The notes below the pieces were generated by a model. It searched no databases and had not been told where the DNA came from. It saw nothing but the letters and a program-made list of their open reading frames with translations. Positions 26,784-36,316 of a DNA stretch of 64,000 nt are shown one piece after another. Source of the stretch: Thalassospira marina (lineage in GTDB: Bacteria > Pseudomonadota > Alphaproteobacteria > Rhodospirillales > Thalassospiraceae); the NCBI RefSeq assembly GCF_002844375.1, contig NZ_CP024199.1:3450001-3514000 (forward strand). Direction: 5' to 3'. Position numbers and translations under genes: made by a program. Within the stretch, counting starts at the first letter, position 1; each line of letters opens with the position of its first letter.

Positions 26784-27650
26784 ATGACCAATCCCGAAAA
26801 AATCCGGCGCCTGCGCGCACATGACCTGACCACCATGCTGCAATGGGCCGCAGAGGAGGGCTGGAATCCGGGGCAGGATGATGCATCGATCTTTTTTGAA
26901 ACCGACCCGGAAGGCTATTGGGGCCTGTTTGACAAAAAAGGCCTGGCTGCCACCATTTCGCTGGTTACCTATAGCGCCGATTACGCCTTTATCGGTTTTT
27001 ACATGTGCCGCCCGGACCGTCGCGGTCAGGGGTTGGGCCTGCGACTGTGGAACAGCGTGTTAAATGATGCCGTCGCCCAGACCATTGGCCTTGATGGCGT
27101 GGTGGCCCAGCAGGAAAACTATGCCAAATCGGGCTTTGTGCTTGCGCACCGCAATATTCGCATGGCGGGCGTGCTTGCCAATCCGGCCGATTTCACAGCG
27201 CCTGCCGACCTTTATGATCTGAAAATTGATGATATCGCCATTGCCGATGCCTTTGAACAAAGCCTGCATCTTTTTGGCGAATCGCGTCTGTCATTCCTGA
27301 AAGGCTGGATCGGCAGCGAAAAACACACCGCCCTGGCCCTGTATGGCCCCATGGGCATTCGCGGATACGGGGTCATTCGCCCCTGTCAGGAAGGATACAA
27401 GATCGGCCCGCTTTTTGCCGAAAATGAAACCGATGCCGAATGCCTGTTCAAGGCCCTGCTTTCGCGCCGGAAAAACAGCCTAGAAAGCCCGGTTTATCTG
27501 GATATTCCCGAACCCAACCAGGCCGCGGCCGACCTTGCCGCCCGCCATGGTATGCGCCCGGTTTTTGAAACAGCGCGAATGTATCGCGGAACCGATCCGA
27601 AACTTGACCTGACGCGTACCTTTGGCATTACCAGTTTTGAACTTGGCTAG
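26784..27650 (+). CDS. Tandem GNAT acetyltransferase (YitH/Acetyltransf_18 type)
   Basis: The protein has 288 residues, with GGAAGAACG in front of the ATG. The N-terminal GNAT domain carries CRPDRRGQGLGLRLW (acetyl-CoA loop). The C-terminal ~130 residues (ESRLSFLKGWIG..., YKIGPLFAENETDAECLF) match the second, degenerate GNAT-like domain of the YitH group. The substrate is unknown. It shares a divergent spacer holding the Fur box with the SIP gene, so weak iron control is possible. Confidence 0.82.
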   Translation: MTNPEKIRRLRAHDLTTMLQWAAEEGWNPGQDDASIFFETDPEGYWGLFDKKGLAATISLVTYSADYAFIGFYMCRPDRRGQGLGLRLWNSVLNDAVAQTIGLDGVVAQQENYAKSGFVLAHRNIRMAGVLANPADFTAPADLYDLKIDDIAIADAFEQSLHLFGESRLSFLKGWIGSEKHTALALYGPMGIRGYGVIRPCQEGYKIGPLFAENETDAECLFKALLSRRKNSLESPVYLDIPEPNQAAADLAARHGMRPVFETARMYRGTDPKLDLTRTFGITSFELG

Positions 27651-27713
27651 TCTTCCCTTGCGATAAAATGAAAGATGCCGCAATTTCCAATATGCACTGT
27701 TCCGGTTTCCCCG

Positions 27714-27727
27714 TCCCCATATGGGGA
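27714..27727. repeat. Perfect 14-bp palindrome upstream of motA
   Basis: TCCCCATATGGGGA reads the same on both strands and lies 64 bp after the GNAT stop and about 155 bp before motA. It may be a protein-binding site; it has no loop and no T-run, so it is not a good terminator. Confidence 0.35.
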
Positions 27728-27882
27728 TGCAAAAGCAGATATCGTCCCTCCACAATGCAGTCGGGGAATAAAATCGGTTTCCCTATGGAAATCGGATAGT
27801 TAGTCACCAATTAGTTCTATATTGGCGTCTGGCCCAAACCATTTAATCTGGCAAAAACCACAGAAGATAGCAGTCATACACG

Positions 27883-28656
27883 ATGGATATCGCAACACTC
27901 ATTGGAATTATTGCCGGTATGGGCGTTATCGTTGGCGCCATTTTTATGGGCGGCAGCCTGAGCGCCTTTATCGACGTGCCATCCATCATGGTGGTTTTTG
28001 GCGGCACGGCAGCGGCCACGCTGATCAAATTTCCGATGCGCGATGTCATGAAATCGATGAAAACCGGCATTGGCATCGCTTTCAAAAACCCCAAGGAAGA
28101 CCCGCAATCCATTTACGACAAGGCAATGGAGCTTTCGGCATTGGTACGTAAAAACGGCCTTCTGGGGCTGGAAAGTGTCGAAATTGAAAACGAGGTCATG
28201 AAGCGCGGCATCCGCATGTGTGTGGATGGTCACAATGGTGATGTTGTCCGCAGCTCGGTCTCGGCGGAGGTTGCCAAATCGATCCAGCGCGACGAACTTG
28301 GCGAAGTGATGTTTCGCGGTATCGGCGATACCGCACCGGCCTTTGGCATGATCGGCACCCTTGTGGGTCTGGTGCAGATGCTTGCCAACCTGTCTGACCC
28401 GGCAGCAATTGGCCCGGCCATGGCAATTGCCATGCTGACAACCTTTTATGGCGCGGTTCTTGCCAACCTGATTGCATTGCCTATTGCCGACAAGCTGGCG
28501 CTGAAGGTTGAACAGCTGCGCAATACCAAGGAGCTGATCGTGGAATCGGTTGTGCAGATCCAGGCCAGCCAAAGCCCGATGGTGATGAAGGAAATCCTTG
28601 GTCCCTATCTTCCTGGCGGTATCCCCGCGGATACCGGCGATGGCGGGGACGCTTGA
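27883..28656 (+). CDS. motA: Flagellar stator protein MotA/PomA
   Basis: The protein has 257 residues with the four-helix MotA/PomA plan: an N-terminal helix pair (TLIGIIAGMGVIVGAIFMGG, then VVFGGTAAATLIKF), a cytoplasmic loop with charged residues that contact FliG, and a C-terminal pair (PAFGMIGTLVGLVQMLANL, AMAIAMLTTFYGAVLANLIALP). Length and the short loop resemble sodium-type PomA more than E. coli MotA. It forms the torque-generating ring with the MotB-like partner encoded 57 bp downstream. No other flagellar genes lie in the window. Confidence 0.92.
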   Translation: MDIATLIGIIAGMGVIVGAIFMGGSLSAFIDVPSIMVVFGGTAAATLIKFPMRDVMKSMKTGIGIAFKNPKEDPQSIYDKAMELSALVRKNGLLGLESVEIENEVMKRGIRMCVDGHNGDVVRSSVSAEVAKSIQRDELGEVMFRGIGDTAPAFGMIGTLVGLVQMLANLSDPAAIGPAMAIAMLTTFYGAVLANLIALPIADKLALKVEQLRNTKELIVESVVQIQASQSPMVMKEILGPYLPGGIPADTGDGGDA

Positions 28657-28713
28657 CCCGTTAAGCCATTCACGCCAGAATTGTCACCTCTCAACCCCGG
28701 ATAAATTCACCCC

Positions 28714-29652
28714 ATGGCCAAAAAACCAGCAGCAGGCGCGCCCGCATGGATGGCAACATTTGCCGACTTGATGTCGCTGTTGCTGGTGCTGTTTGTGTTG
28801 CTGCTGACCTTTGCTGAAATGGATGTGGTGAAATACAAGGCCATTGCCGGTTCGGTGAAAGCGGCCTTTGGTTTTGCCAAGGATGACCAGCTCGCCGGGG
28901 TGATTGAAATGGATGGGTCGCTTCTGGGCAAGGCGATTAAAAACCCGTCGCCCGATACACCGCGTGTCATTACCGAACTGCCCCCGGTCCAGACACCCCA
29001 GGTCGATATCGAAAAAAACGATACCGGGCAGGAACGGGCTGAAAAGCTTGAAAACACGATTGAAACCGTGTTGCAGCGCATGGGCCTGACCGAAGAAATC
29101 GGCATTGAACGCAAAGGCGACGAAGTCGTTGTACGCTTCCCCGATGATATTGCCTTTCCATCAGGTTCCTCGCAGATCAACGAGGAATTTGGCGCCATCC
29201 TTGACCGCGTCCTGCCCGTAATCAACCAAACCGACGGCACCGTGATTGTTGCCGGGCATACCGACAATATTCCGCTTTCGCCGTCGTCACGGTTTCAGTC
29301 CAACTGGGATTTGTCGGCTTCGCGTGCAACATCGGTTTTGCACTGGATGATCAATGAGAACCATATGGACCCCAACCGCCTGATCCTACAGGGATTTGGC
29401 GACAGCCGCCCGATTGCCGATAACGGCACCCCCGAAGGCCGCGCCAAAAACCGCCGGGTGGAATTGACCATTATCCTAGAAGATCAGCAAGGCGGCGCAA
29501 AACCGGGCAATGGCGGATCAGGATCAGGTTCATCTGCACCAGCAGGCCCGTCTGGCAACGGCAGCACTCCGGGCCAGCAGGGAAGCACAGCCACACCGCA
29601 AGAAGATAGCGGCCGGGTTGGCACCGGTTTTATCCGGCAGTCCCGCCCCTAA
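28714..29652 (+). CDS. motB: Flagellar stator protein MotB/PomB with OmpA-like domain
   Basis: The protein has 312 residues. The single membrane helix carries the ion-binding Asp18 in AWMATFADLMSLLLVLFVLL; the following FAEMDVVKYKAIAGSVKAAFG is PomB-like, which favours sodium coupling. Residues ~135-260 are the OmpA-type peptidoglycan-binding domain (VAGHTDNIPLS, FGDSRPIADN, RAKNRRVEL). A ~50-residue Gly/Ser-rich tail ends the protein. It forms the stator with MotA and anchors it to the cell wall. Confidence 0.92.
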   Translation: MAKKPAAGAPAWMATFADLMSLLLVLFVLLLTFAEMDVVKYKAIAGSVKAAFGFAKDDQLAGVIEMDGSLLGKAIKNPSPDTPRVITELPPVQTPQVDIEKNDTGQERAEKLENTIETVLQRMGLTEEIGIERKGDEVVVRFPDDIAFPSGSSQINEEFGAILDRVLPVINQTDGTVIVAGHTDNIPLSPSSRFQSNWDLSASRATSVLHWMINENHMDPNRLILQGFGDSRPIADNGTPEGRAKNRRVELTIILEDQQGGAKPGNGGSGSGSSAPAGPSGNGSTPGQQGSTATPQEDSGRVGTGFIRQSRP

Positions 29653-30075
29653 GCCGCGCGGGTGATCCGCGCCAATGATCCACGGACATTGGCCCAACAC
29701 ATAAAGCGTACCGCCCGCGTTCACCCGGCCTGATCACACCCGACATCACCGCACTATATCCATAACAGGCGATTTTTCTGCTGCGGCAAAACCGGCCTGT
29801 GCGGCAAACCACCACCAACCACGACCGGGTTTATTTTTCAGATCAGCCATTTGTACAGTTGCGGGCCTATTTATTTTAGAACAACTTTAAAAAGAACAAT
29901 CCGCACCACCTGCCCTGCAGTTTCCCTGGGAAACATGTCCGTTTACGGGTTAATCGCGGCCAGAAAACACCAAAAATTTGTTCCGAAAAAAATAGATTGC
30001 ACTTGCCTCTGCACAAAACAGGCATATACCCCATATGCATTAGTATAGGTTTCATTCTGGATACGCTGCCCCGAA
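29653..30075. other. 423-bp intergenic region with no recognised gene
   Basis: This stretch separates motB from the pseudo-receiver gene. The first ~150 bp are GC-rich, the last ~200 bp distinctly AT-rich and probably hold the promoter for the gene at 30076. A short open frame around 29851-30048 has no ribosome site and unusual composition and was not accepted. Confidence 0.6.
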
Positions 30076-31611
30076 ATGTCTTCGATGTCTGATTTGTCCG
30101 TTTTATATGCTGATTACAGCCCCAAGGCCGCCAGCCTGGTGCGTGAAGCGTTGCAGCCGCTCAATATTGGCGCGTTTTATACCTGTGAAACCCAGGAAGA
30201 AACGCTGGCCATGGCGCATCGCTACCGCCCCCGGCTGGTGATGGTCAGCCTGCAGCTTGAAGGATATCAAGGCATCAAAACAATCGGCTATCTGCGCGCC
30301 CTTTCTGGCGGGCAGGAGGACCCGTATTTCAACCAGGTGCCCGTATTGCTGGGCGCCAAAACCCTGACGCGCGAAGCCATGCGCCATGCCGTTGCCGTGG
30401 GCATCGAAGGCGTATTTCGCCAGCCCGTTAACCCGGACCGGCTGCACCGCATTATCAATACGGTTGTCAAAACCCCGCGCCGCTTTGTGCTGGAGGGGGA
30501 TTATTTTGGCCCTGCCCGCAAAAAAACCAATAATGCACAACCTGAACCGGCAAATGCCAGCAACAGCGAAGAAGCAAACGCCGAAGAAAACGCAGCACCC
30601 AACGCAGGTGCCGATACCGCCAACGACAATGCCAGCACGCCAGCAGATGAAAGCGCCAATGCCAACAATGACGGCAGCAGCGACGGCCTGCAGGTAAACC
30701 GACGGTCACGCCAGTCCAATGCCGGAGTCATCCTGCGCCCCGGGGGCAAGACAACATCGGTTTCCCGCCCGCCAGCAGCACGTAGCCGCGCCACGGCTAG
30801 CGGCATTACCCTGCCGCGCCCGCCTGCCAAGGGCGACAAAAAAGCTACCGCCATGGCCCTGTCAGACGAAGACCTTGTCGCACCGCCAAGCAAACAGGCC
30901 GCTGCAGCCATGCTTGAAGCAGGTGATTTGTTGCGATCCAACCAGGAAGCGGCCAAATCGGTTGCGACCCTGGGCACGGCAGAAACCAAAAAACCGACAC
31001 CCGAAACGGCAAAACCCGCAGCTGTTGCCAGCAACGCTGCGCCATCATCGGAAACCGAGGATGAAGATGAAGACGTCCTTGCCAATAATGATGAAAACCT
31101 GATCGAGGTTGATATCAAAACCGCCCTGCTGACCCATAAAACCTGGGTCGATACCGGCGGCAAGGAAGGGCAGATGGTATCGTTTGAAAATGCCGATCTG
31201 CGCGATGAAGACCTTGAAGGCATTGACCTGACACGATGTGTATTGCCACAGGCATCGCTGCAGAATGCCAATTGCGAAGGGGCAGTTTTGCGGCGCTGTG
31301 ATTTGACCATGGCGAATTTCACCGGGGCCAACCTGAAAAATGCCATTCTGGCCGCCAGCCGCCTCAGCGGTGCGAATTTCAAGGATGCCAGCCTTGCCGG
31401 TACCGTATTTCTGGGTGCCGACCTTGCCAATGCCAGCCTGCGCGGGGCCAAACTGATCAATTGCGATTTCAGCGGCTGCAACCTCGTCCGTACCGATTTC
31501 CGCGATGCCGACCTGTCATCGGCCAAGGGCCTGTTTTCCGAACAAATCCAGCGCGCGCGCATCAATGCCAATACCCGCCTGCCGCGCGACATGCGACTGA
31601 AAACGGTTTAG
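30076..31611 (+). CDS. Pseudo-receiver protein with C-terminal pentapeptide repeats
   Basis: A 511-residue protein. Residues ~6-135 follow the response-regulator receiver fold (LSVLYADYSPKAASLVREAL, PRLVMVSLQLEGYQGIKTI, VEGVFRQPVNPDRL-like end), but the phospho-acceptor Asp position is Ser (MVSLQ) and the conserved Lys before Pro is Gln, so it should not be phosphorylated. Residues ~140-350 are a low-complexity Asn/Ala/Glu/Pro-rich linker. Residues ~368-490 are pentapeptide repeats (A[DN]LxG pattern: GANLKNA, GADLANASLRGAKL), a right-handed beta-helix. It follows motAB in the same direction, so a motility role is possible. Confidence 0.8.
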   Translation: MSSMSDLSVLYADYSPKAASLVREALQPLNIGAFYTCETQEETLAMAHRYRPRLVMVSLQLEGYQGIKTIGYLRALSGGQEDPYFNQVPVLLGAKTLTREAMRHAVAVGIEGVFRQPVNPDRLHRIINTVVKTPRRFVLEGDYFGPARKKTNNAQPEPANASNSEEANAEENAAPNAGADTANDNASTPADESANANNDGSSDGLQVNRRSRQSNAGVILRPGGKTTSVSRPPAARSRATASGITLPRPPAKGDKKATAMALSDEDLVAPPSKQAAAAMLEAGDLLRSNQEAAKSVATLGTAETKKPTPETAKPAAVASNAAPSSETEDEDEDVLANNDENLIEVDIKTALLTHKTWVDTGGKEGQMVSFENADLRDEDLEGIDLTRCVLPQASLQNANCEGAVLRRCDLTMANFTGANLKNAILAASRLSGANFKDASLAGTVFLGADLANASLRGAKLINCDFSGCNLVRTDFRDADLSSAKGLFSEQIQRARINANTRLPRDMRLKTV

Positions 31612-31736
31612 GGCAAAAAATGCGCCCAGCCCGTTTCCTCCATCACGCTGGCAGTGGCGTGCGATCGGCAAATAAGGTCGATTAATCCGCAGCGTTTTGC
31701 CGCATATTCAGCCAAATAAAAACAGGACTGTTGCGA

Positions 31737-33722
31737 TCAGCGCCGTCCGAACATTTTTTCGATGTCGTTTAATTTCAGTTCAACATAGGTCGGGCGACCA
31801 TGGTTGCACTGGCCGGAATGCGGGGTGGCTTCCATCTGGCGCAGAAGGGCATTCATTTCATCGGCATTAAGCTTGCGCCCTGATCGGACAGAACCATGAC
31901 AGGCCATGGTGGCACAGACATGCATCAACCGGTCCTTTAACGCCATGCCCTGCCCCAGTTCCGCCAGCTCATCGGCCAAATCGCGCACCAGCGAAGCCAC
32001 ATCCACCTTGCCCAGCATGGCAGGCACTTCGCGGACCACCAGCGCACCGGGGCCAAAGGGTTCGATCACCAGCCCCAGTTCGGCAAATTCTTCGGCCCGT
32101 TCGGCAACACGGTCAGCGCCGGATTCATCAAGTTCGACAACTTCGGGCAGCAACAACCCCTGCCGCTTGACGCCGGTTTCGGCCAGGTCGGCCTTCATGC
32201 GTTCATAAACAATGCGTTCATGCGCGGCATGCTGGTCCACAATCACCAGCCCGTCGCGCGTTTGCGCGATAATGTAATTGGCATGGACCTGCCCGCGCGC
32301 TGCACCCAGCGGATGATCGACAAAACGGGTTTCGTCGGTAACATCAATACGTGCCGAAGGCGATGCACTGGCATAGCCCCCGGCCAAGGCCGCCGCCGCC
32401 GCCCCGGCAAAACCGCCATTGCCGCCACCATAGCCACCGGCATCCCCCGCACTGGATGCCCCTGCCGGATGGCCGCCAAAATCACGTGGGCGGTCAAACA
32501 ACCCGCCAATGGCCGGGCCTGCGCCATTATCAAACGGGGCCTGGGCAGCATAATTGCGTTCAATCGCCTGATGGCCGGGATAGGAAGCCGCACTGCCATA
32601 GCCGCCATACCCGCTGATCCCCGGTCGCGCCGCGTTATAACCCGCAGCCCCGCCGGGCAACTCCCCCTCGCGGCGGGCAGCGCCCAGCGCCATATCGGCC
32701 ACCGTGGTAGATGCCCGGTGCCCGGCGCCGGCCAAGGCATGTTTCAACGCCCCGACAATCAGGCCACGCACCAGCCCCGGGTCGCGAAAACGGACTTCGG
32801 TTTTGCCAGGGTGCACGTTCACGTCCACATCGCGTGGCTCAAGGTCGAGAAACAGGGCAAGTAACGGGTGGCGATCGCGCGCCAGAAAATCCTGATAGGC
32901 CCCACGCACAGCCCCCTGCAACAGCCGGTCCTTGACCGGGCGGCCATTGACAAACAGGAACTGCATTTGCGCATTACCCCGGTTCAGGGTTGGCACCCCG
33001 GCATAGCCGGTCAGGCGGATGCCTTCGCGTTCCGCCTCGATCTGCAGGGCGTTATCCTGGAATTCACGGCCCATTACCGCACCCAGCCGCTTCAGGCGGG
33101 CATCAAACAAATCCCCCGCACAGGCCGGGTAATTCAGGATCGATTTGTTGTTGTCCCCGCTTAAGCTAAAGCTGACATCCGGCCGCGCCATTGCCAGGCG
33201 CTCCATGATCTCGCGGGCATACATCTGTTCGGTCCGGGCGGTTTTGAGAAATTTCAGGCGCGCAGGCGTCGCATAAAACAGATCACGTACTTCAACCCGC
33301 GTACCAAACGGGTGGGCGGCGGGTTCCGGCTCGCCTTTCATGCCGCCTTCGATGCCGAGGCTCCAGGCGTTTTCAGCACCCTTTGTGCGGCTGGTCAAAC
33401 GCATCCGCGACACAGAGCCGATCGAGGGCAAGGCCTCGCCGCGAAACCCCATGAAGGCGATATTGAAAAGATCGTCATCAGGCAATTTTGATGTCGCATG
33501 GCGCTCAACGGCCAGCACCAGTTCTTCGGGTGACATGCCCCTGCCGTCATCGGTGACAGAAAGCAGGGTCCGCCCGCCTTCGCGCAAGGTGACATCCACC
33601 TTCTTTGCCCCGGCATCCAGGGCATTTTCCACCAGTTCTTTCAACGCAGCAGCGGGGCGTTCAACCACCTCACCCGCGGCGATCTGGTTTATCAGGTTCT
33701 GGGGCAGAATGCGCAGCGACAT
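31737..33722 (-). CDS. mutL: DNA mismatch repair protein MutL (endonuclease type)
   Basis: 661 residues from the ATG at 33722; a TTG two codons earlier is discounted. The GHKL ATPase motifs are present (ELVENALDAGA, TDDGRGM, GFRGEALPSI), followed by the transducer domain (NVHPGKTEVRF). The C-terminal domain has DQHAAHERIVYE near residue 496, the DQHA(x)2E(x)4E nicking site, plus ACHGSVRSG and CNHGRPTYV. This marks it as a latent endonuclease, as in bacteria lacking MutH. The linker (~340-450) is unusually Gly/Tyr/Ala-rich. The gene is monocistronic and next to an ABC operon transcribed in the same direction. Confidence 0.96.
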   Translation of the reverse strand: MSLRILPQNLINQIAAGEVVERPAAALKELVENALDAGAKKVDVTLREGGRTLLSVTDDGRGMSPEELVLAVERHATSKLPDDDLFNIAFMGFRGEALPSIGSVSRMRLTSRTKGAENAWSLGIEGGMKGEPEPAAHPFGTRVEVRDLFYATPARLKFLKTARTEQMYAREIMERLAMARPDVSFSLSGDNNKSILNYPACAGDLFDARLKRLGAVMGREFQDNALQIEAEREGIRLTGYAGVPTLNRGNAQMQFLFVNGRPVKDRLLQGAVRGAYQDFLARDRHPLLALFLDLEPRDVDVNVHPGKTEVRFRDPGLVRGLIVGALKHALAGAGHRASTTVADMALGAARREGELPGGAAGYNAARPGISGYGGYGSAASYPGHQAIERNYAAQAPFDNGAGPAIGGLFDRPRDFGGHPAGASSAGDAGGYGGGNGGFAGAAAAALAGGYASASPSARIDVTDETRFVDHPLGAARGQVHANYIIAQTRDGLVIVDQHAAHERIVYERMKADLAETGVKRQGLLLPEVVELDESGADRVAERAEEFAELGLVIEPFGPGALVVREVPAMLGKVDVASLVRDLADELAELGQGMALKDRLMHVCATMACHGSVRSGRKLNADEMNALLRQMEATPHSGQCNHGRPTYVELKLNDIEKMFGRR

Positions 33723-33780
33723 AAACAAAAGCCTGTGTTGTTCTTCACCCTATATAGAAGGGCGCGGGGCCCAAAAGCAA

Positions 33781-33812
33781 CAGGGGCAGCGAAATCCCTT
33801 TCGCTGCCCCTG
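33781..33812 (-). terminator. Terminator hairpin at the end of the amino-acid ABC operon
   Basis: A perfect 14-bp stem, CAGGGGCAGCGAAA with its complement, and a four-base loop lie 49 bp beyond the stop of the substrate-binding protein gene and before mutL on the same strand. Reading on the minus strand it is followed by TTGCTTTTG. Confidence 0.7.
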
Positions 33813-33860
33813 CTTTGCGTTGGTTTCAAACCGGGAAGGTTGAGCAAACCCGACCTGAAA

Positions 33861-34703
33861 TCAGTGCGGCGTCACATCAAAACCAAACCATTTGTCCGAC
33901 AGCTTCTTGATCGTGCCATCGGCCTTGGCTTCAGCAATTGCCTTGTTGAACATGTCGCGCAGATCGGTGTCTTCCTTGCGCAGCCCGATCGAGCTGCCAC
34001 GGCCCAGAATGCCACGCTGGAAGCGCGGACCGGCAACGACCATGTCGCTATTGCCTTCTTTGGCAGCCGCTGTCGAAAGGTAACCCATCGACGCCATGAT
34101 CACGTCAACACGGCCAGCCAGCAGGTCAAGGTCATGCTGTTCGGTTGATTTGTATTCGCGGATTTCGGCAGTGTCTTTCAGGTATTTATCAAGAAAGACC
34201 GACGCGATAGAGGCCGTCTGCACACCAATGATTTTCCCTTTCAGGAACGGCTTGATGTCTTCAACGGCTTTTTCAGCCTGCGGCAATTCGGATTCCAGCG
34301 AAAAAACTTCGCCAAAATGCGGCATCTTTTCCAGATCGCTGCCGCGCGCTACGGCAAAGGTCTGGCCGGTGGTGCCATAGGATTCAGAAAAGCTGATGAT
34401 TTTTTCGCGTTTCGCCGTTGCCGACATGCCCGCCATGATCGCATCAAACTTGCCAGCCGTCAGCGCGGGAATGATGCCATCCCATGCCTGGGTGACCATG
34501 GTGCATTCGACATTCATGCGCTTGCACAGATCCTTGTAAAGGTCGATTTCATAACCTTCCAGGGTGCCGTCCGGCTTGGTGGCGTTCCACGGGGGGAAGG
34601 CACCTTCGGTTGCGATCGTGATATGTTTCCATTCTTTGGCTTCTGCCTGGCCCAGCATTGCCAGCCCCATGCAAACGGCCAGAACCATTTTACCAAATTT
34701 CAT
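33861..34703 (-). CDS. Polar amino-acid ABC transporter substrate-binding protein
   Basis: The protein has 280 residues with a Sec signal (MVLAVCMGLAMLGQAEAKEW). It matches the family 3 binding proteins (HisJ/ArgT/OccT): HITIATEGAFPPWNATKPDG, EGYEIDLYKDLCKRM, WDGIIPALTAGKFDAIMAGM and ATAKREKIISFSE. The periplasmic protein delivers ligand to the permease pair upstream in the operon. The presence of an M20 amidohydrolase as first gene suggests an opine, N-acyl amino acid or peptide-like amide as substrate (inference). Confidence 0.92.
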   Translation of the reverse strand: MKFGKMVLAVCMGLAMLGQAEAKEWKHITIATEGAFPPWNATKPDGTLEGYEIDLYKDLCKRMNVECTMVTQAWDGIIPALTAGKFDAIMAGMSATAKREKIISFSESYGTTGQTFAVARGSDLEKMPHFGEVFSLESELPQAEKAVEDIKPFLKGKIIGVQTASIASVFLDKYLKDTAEIREYKSTEQHDLDLLAGRVDVIMASMGYLSTAAAKEGNSDMVVAGPRFQRGILGRGSSIGLRKEDTDLRDMFNKAIAEAKADGTIKKLSDKWFGFDVTPH

Positions 34704-34748
34704 TTAGACCTCCGTGATCTTGATTGTGGCGTTATCCCGCCAGCCCTG

Positions 34749-35588
34749 TTAGTGCGGCTGCGCCGCGATGAATTGCCGGAACCTGGCCGAACGGCTGGCC
34801 CCGAACACCGTTTCCGGTGTGCCGTCTTCCTCGATCCACCCCTGTTCGAGAAAGATCACCCGGTTGGAAACCTCGCGGGCAAACCCCATTTCATGCGTCA
34901 CCACCAGCATGGTCCGGCCTTCATCGGCCAGCGCACGCATCACACGCAGCACTTCGCCCACCAGTTCGGGGTCCAGCGCCGATGTCGGTTCATCAAACAG
35001 CATGACTTTGGGGTGCATCGCCAAGGACCGGGCAATGGCAGCACGCTGCTGCTGCCCGCCTGACAGATGTGCAGGATAGGAAAAACGTTTGTCGTAAATG
35101 CCAACCTTTTCCAGATAGGCGCAGGCCTCGTCATGGCATTCGCCAGCCGGGCGCTTCTGCACAAAAACCGGCGCTTCCATCACGTTTTCCAGAACGGTTT
35201 TGTGCGACCACAGGTTAAAGCCCTGAAAGACCATGCCAACATTGGTGCGCAAACGGTTAAGCTGGGCGATATCGGCGGCTTCAAGGTCGCCAGTGCGGCC
35301 CTTGCGGGTACGAATGGTTTCACCAGCAATGGTGATTTCGCCCAGCGTTGGTGCCTCAAGAAAATTCACACAGCGCAACAGCGTTGATTTGCCCGAGCCT
35401 GATGACCCCAGGATCGACACCACCTGCCCTTCGGCCACATCAATGTCGATGCCCTTGAGAACTTCGACATCGCCAAAGTTTTTGTGCAGGTTGCGAATGC
35501 TAACCGCGACATTTTCGGCGGGTTTCGCGTGGGTGGTGGCGTCGGACACAAAATTGTCCTGAAGGATTGCTGATTGTGACTGTGCCAT
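34749..35588 (-). CDS. Polar amino-acid ABC transporter ATPase (HisP/OccP type)
   Basis: The protein has 279 residues. Walker A is GSSGSGKST at 61-69, signature LSGGQQQR, Walker B VMLFDEPTSALDPE and the switch His in VTHEMGFAREV. The first ~25 residues are an extra, probably unstructured extension. Its start overlaps the permease stop (TAATG), so subunits are made together. It energises import through the two permeases encoded just upstream. Confidence 0.94.
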   Translation of the reverse strand: MAQSQSAILQDNFVSDATTHAKPAENVAVSIRNLHKNFGDVEVLKGIDIDVAEGQVVSILGSSGSGKSTLLRCVNFLEAPTLGEITIAGETIRTRKGRTGDLEAADIAQLNRLRTNVGMVFQGFNLWSHKTVLENVMEAPVFVQKRPAGECHDEACAYLEKVGIYDKRFSYPAHLSGGQQQRAAIARSLAMHPKVMLFDEPTSALDPELVGEVLRVMRALADEGRTMLVVTHEMGFAREVSNRVIFLEQGWIEEDGTPETVFGASRSARFRQFIAAQPH

Positions 35589-36316
35589 TATGCGGCCCCC
35601 CGGGCGGCGATACGGGTACTGGTGGGTCGTTCGGCTGCGACATGGCGCATCAGCCGTTTTTCCAGCACGGCAACCGCGCGCGACAAAATGAAATTGATCA
35701 GCAGATAAAGGCTGCCCGCGACAAGAAAGACTTCAACCACACGGTAGGTTTCCGAAATCATCTTGGCGGCCAGACCGGTAATTTCCATCAGGGTAATGAT
35801 CGATGCCAGCGAGGTTGCCTTCAAAAGCAGGATCACTTCATTGCCATAGGCCGGCAGCGCCTGGCGGATGGCGAGGGGTAAAATGATGCGACGATAGATC
35901 ATGACACTCGACATACCGCAGCTTCGTGCGGCCTCGATCTGCCCGCGCGGAACCGAAAGCAACCCGCCCCGCACAATCTGGCTACCATAGGCGCCGGTAT
36001 TGAACATCAGGGCAAAAATGGCGCACCAATAGGGTTCGCGCAGGATCGGCCACATGAAGCTGTGCCGGATAAAATCAAACTGCCCCATGCCGTAATAGAT
36101 CAGAAATATCTGGATCAGAAGGGGTGTGCCGCGAATGCAAAACACATAAAAATCGGCAATCGAACGCAGGATCACGCTGCGCGAAAGCTGCATCAGGGCC
36201 GCAGCAAGGGCAAAAAATACCCCGAAACCCGATGCGATAAAGGCAAGCTGCAGGGTCATGGGAATGCCCGGCAGAAGGCGCATCAGCGCCTCGTACATGA
36301 ATGGGAAATCGATCAT
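35588..36316 (-). CDS. Polar amino-acid ABC transporter permease (HisM-like)
   Basis: The protein has 242 residues with the five-helix His/Glu/Gln/Arg/opine permease plan. The coupling loop has the EAA-type motif in GQIEAARSCGMSSVMIYRRIILPLAIRQALP. It overlaps the upstream permease by four bases (ATGA) and the ATPase start by one. It is one half of the membrane channel. Confidence 0.93.
   Translation of the reverse strand: MIDFPFMYEALMRLLPGIPMTLQLAFIASGFGVFFALAAALMQLSRSVILRSIADFYVFCIRGTPLLIQIFLIYYGMGQFDFIRHSFMWPILREPYWCAIFALMFNTGAYGSQIVRGGLLSVPRGQIEAARSCGMSSVMIYRRIILPLAIRQALPAYGNEVILLLKATSLASIITLMEITGLAAKMISETYRVVEVFLVAGSLYLLINFILSRAVAVLEKRLMRHVAAERPTSTRIAARGAA

Noticed and set aside
29851..30048. 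65-codon plus-strand frame between motB and the pseudo-receiver gene
   Set aside because: No ribosome site, Cys-rich composition and position in a likely promoter region.
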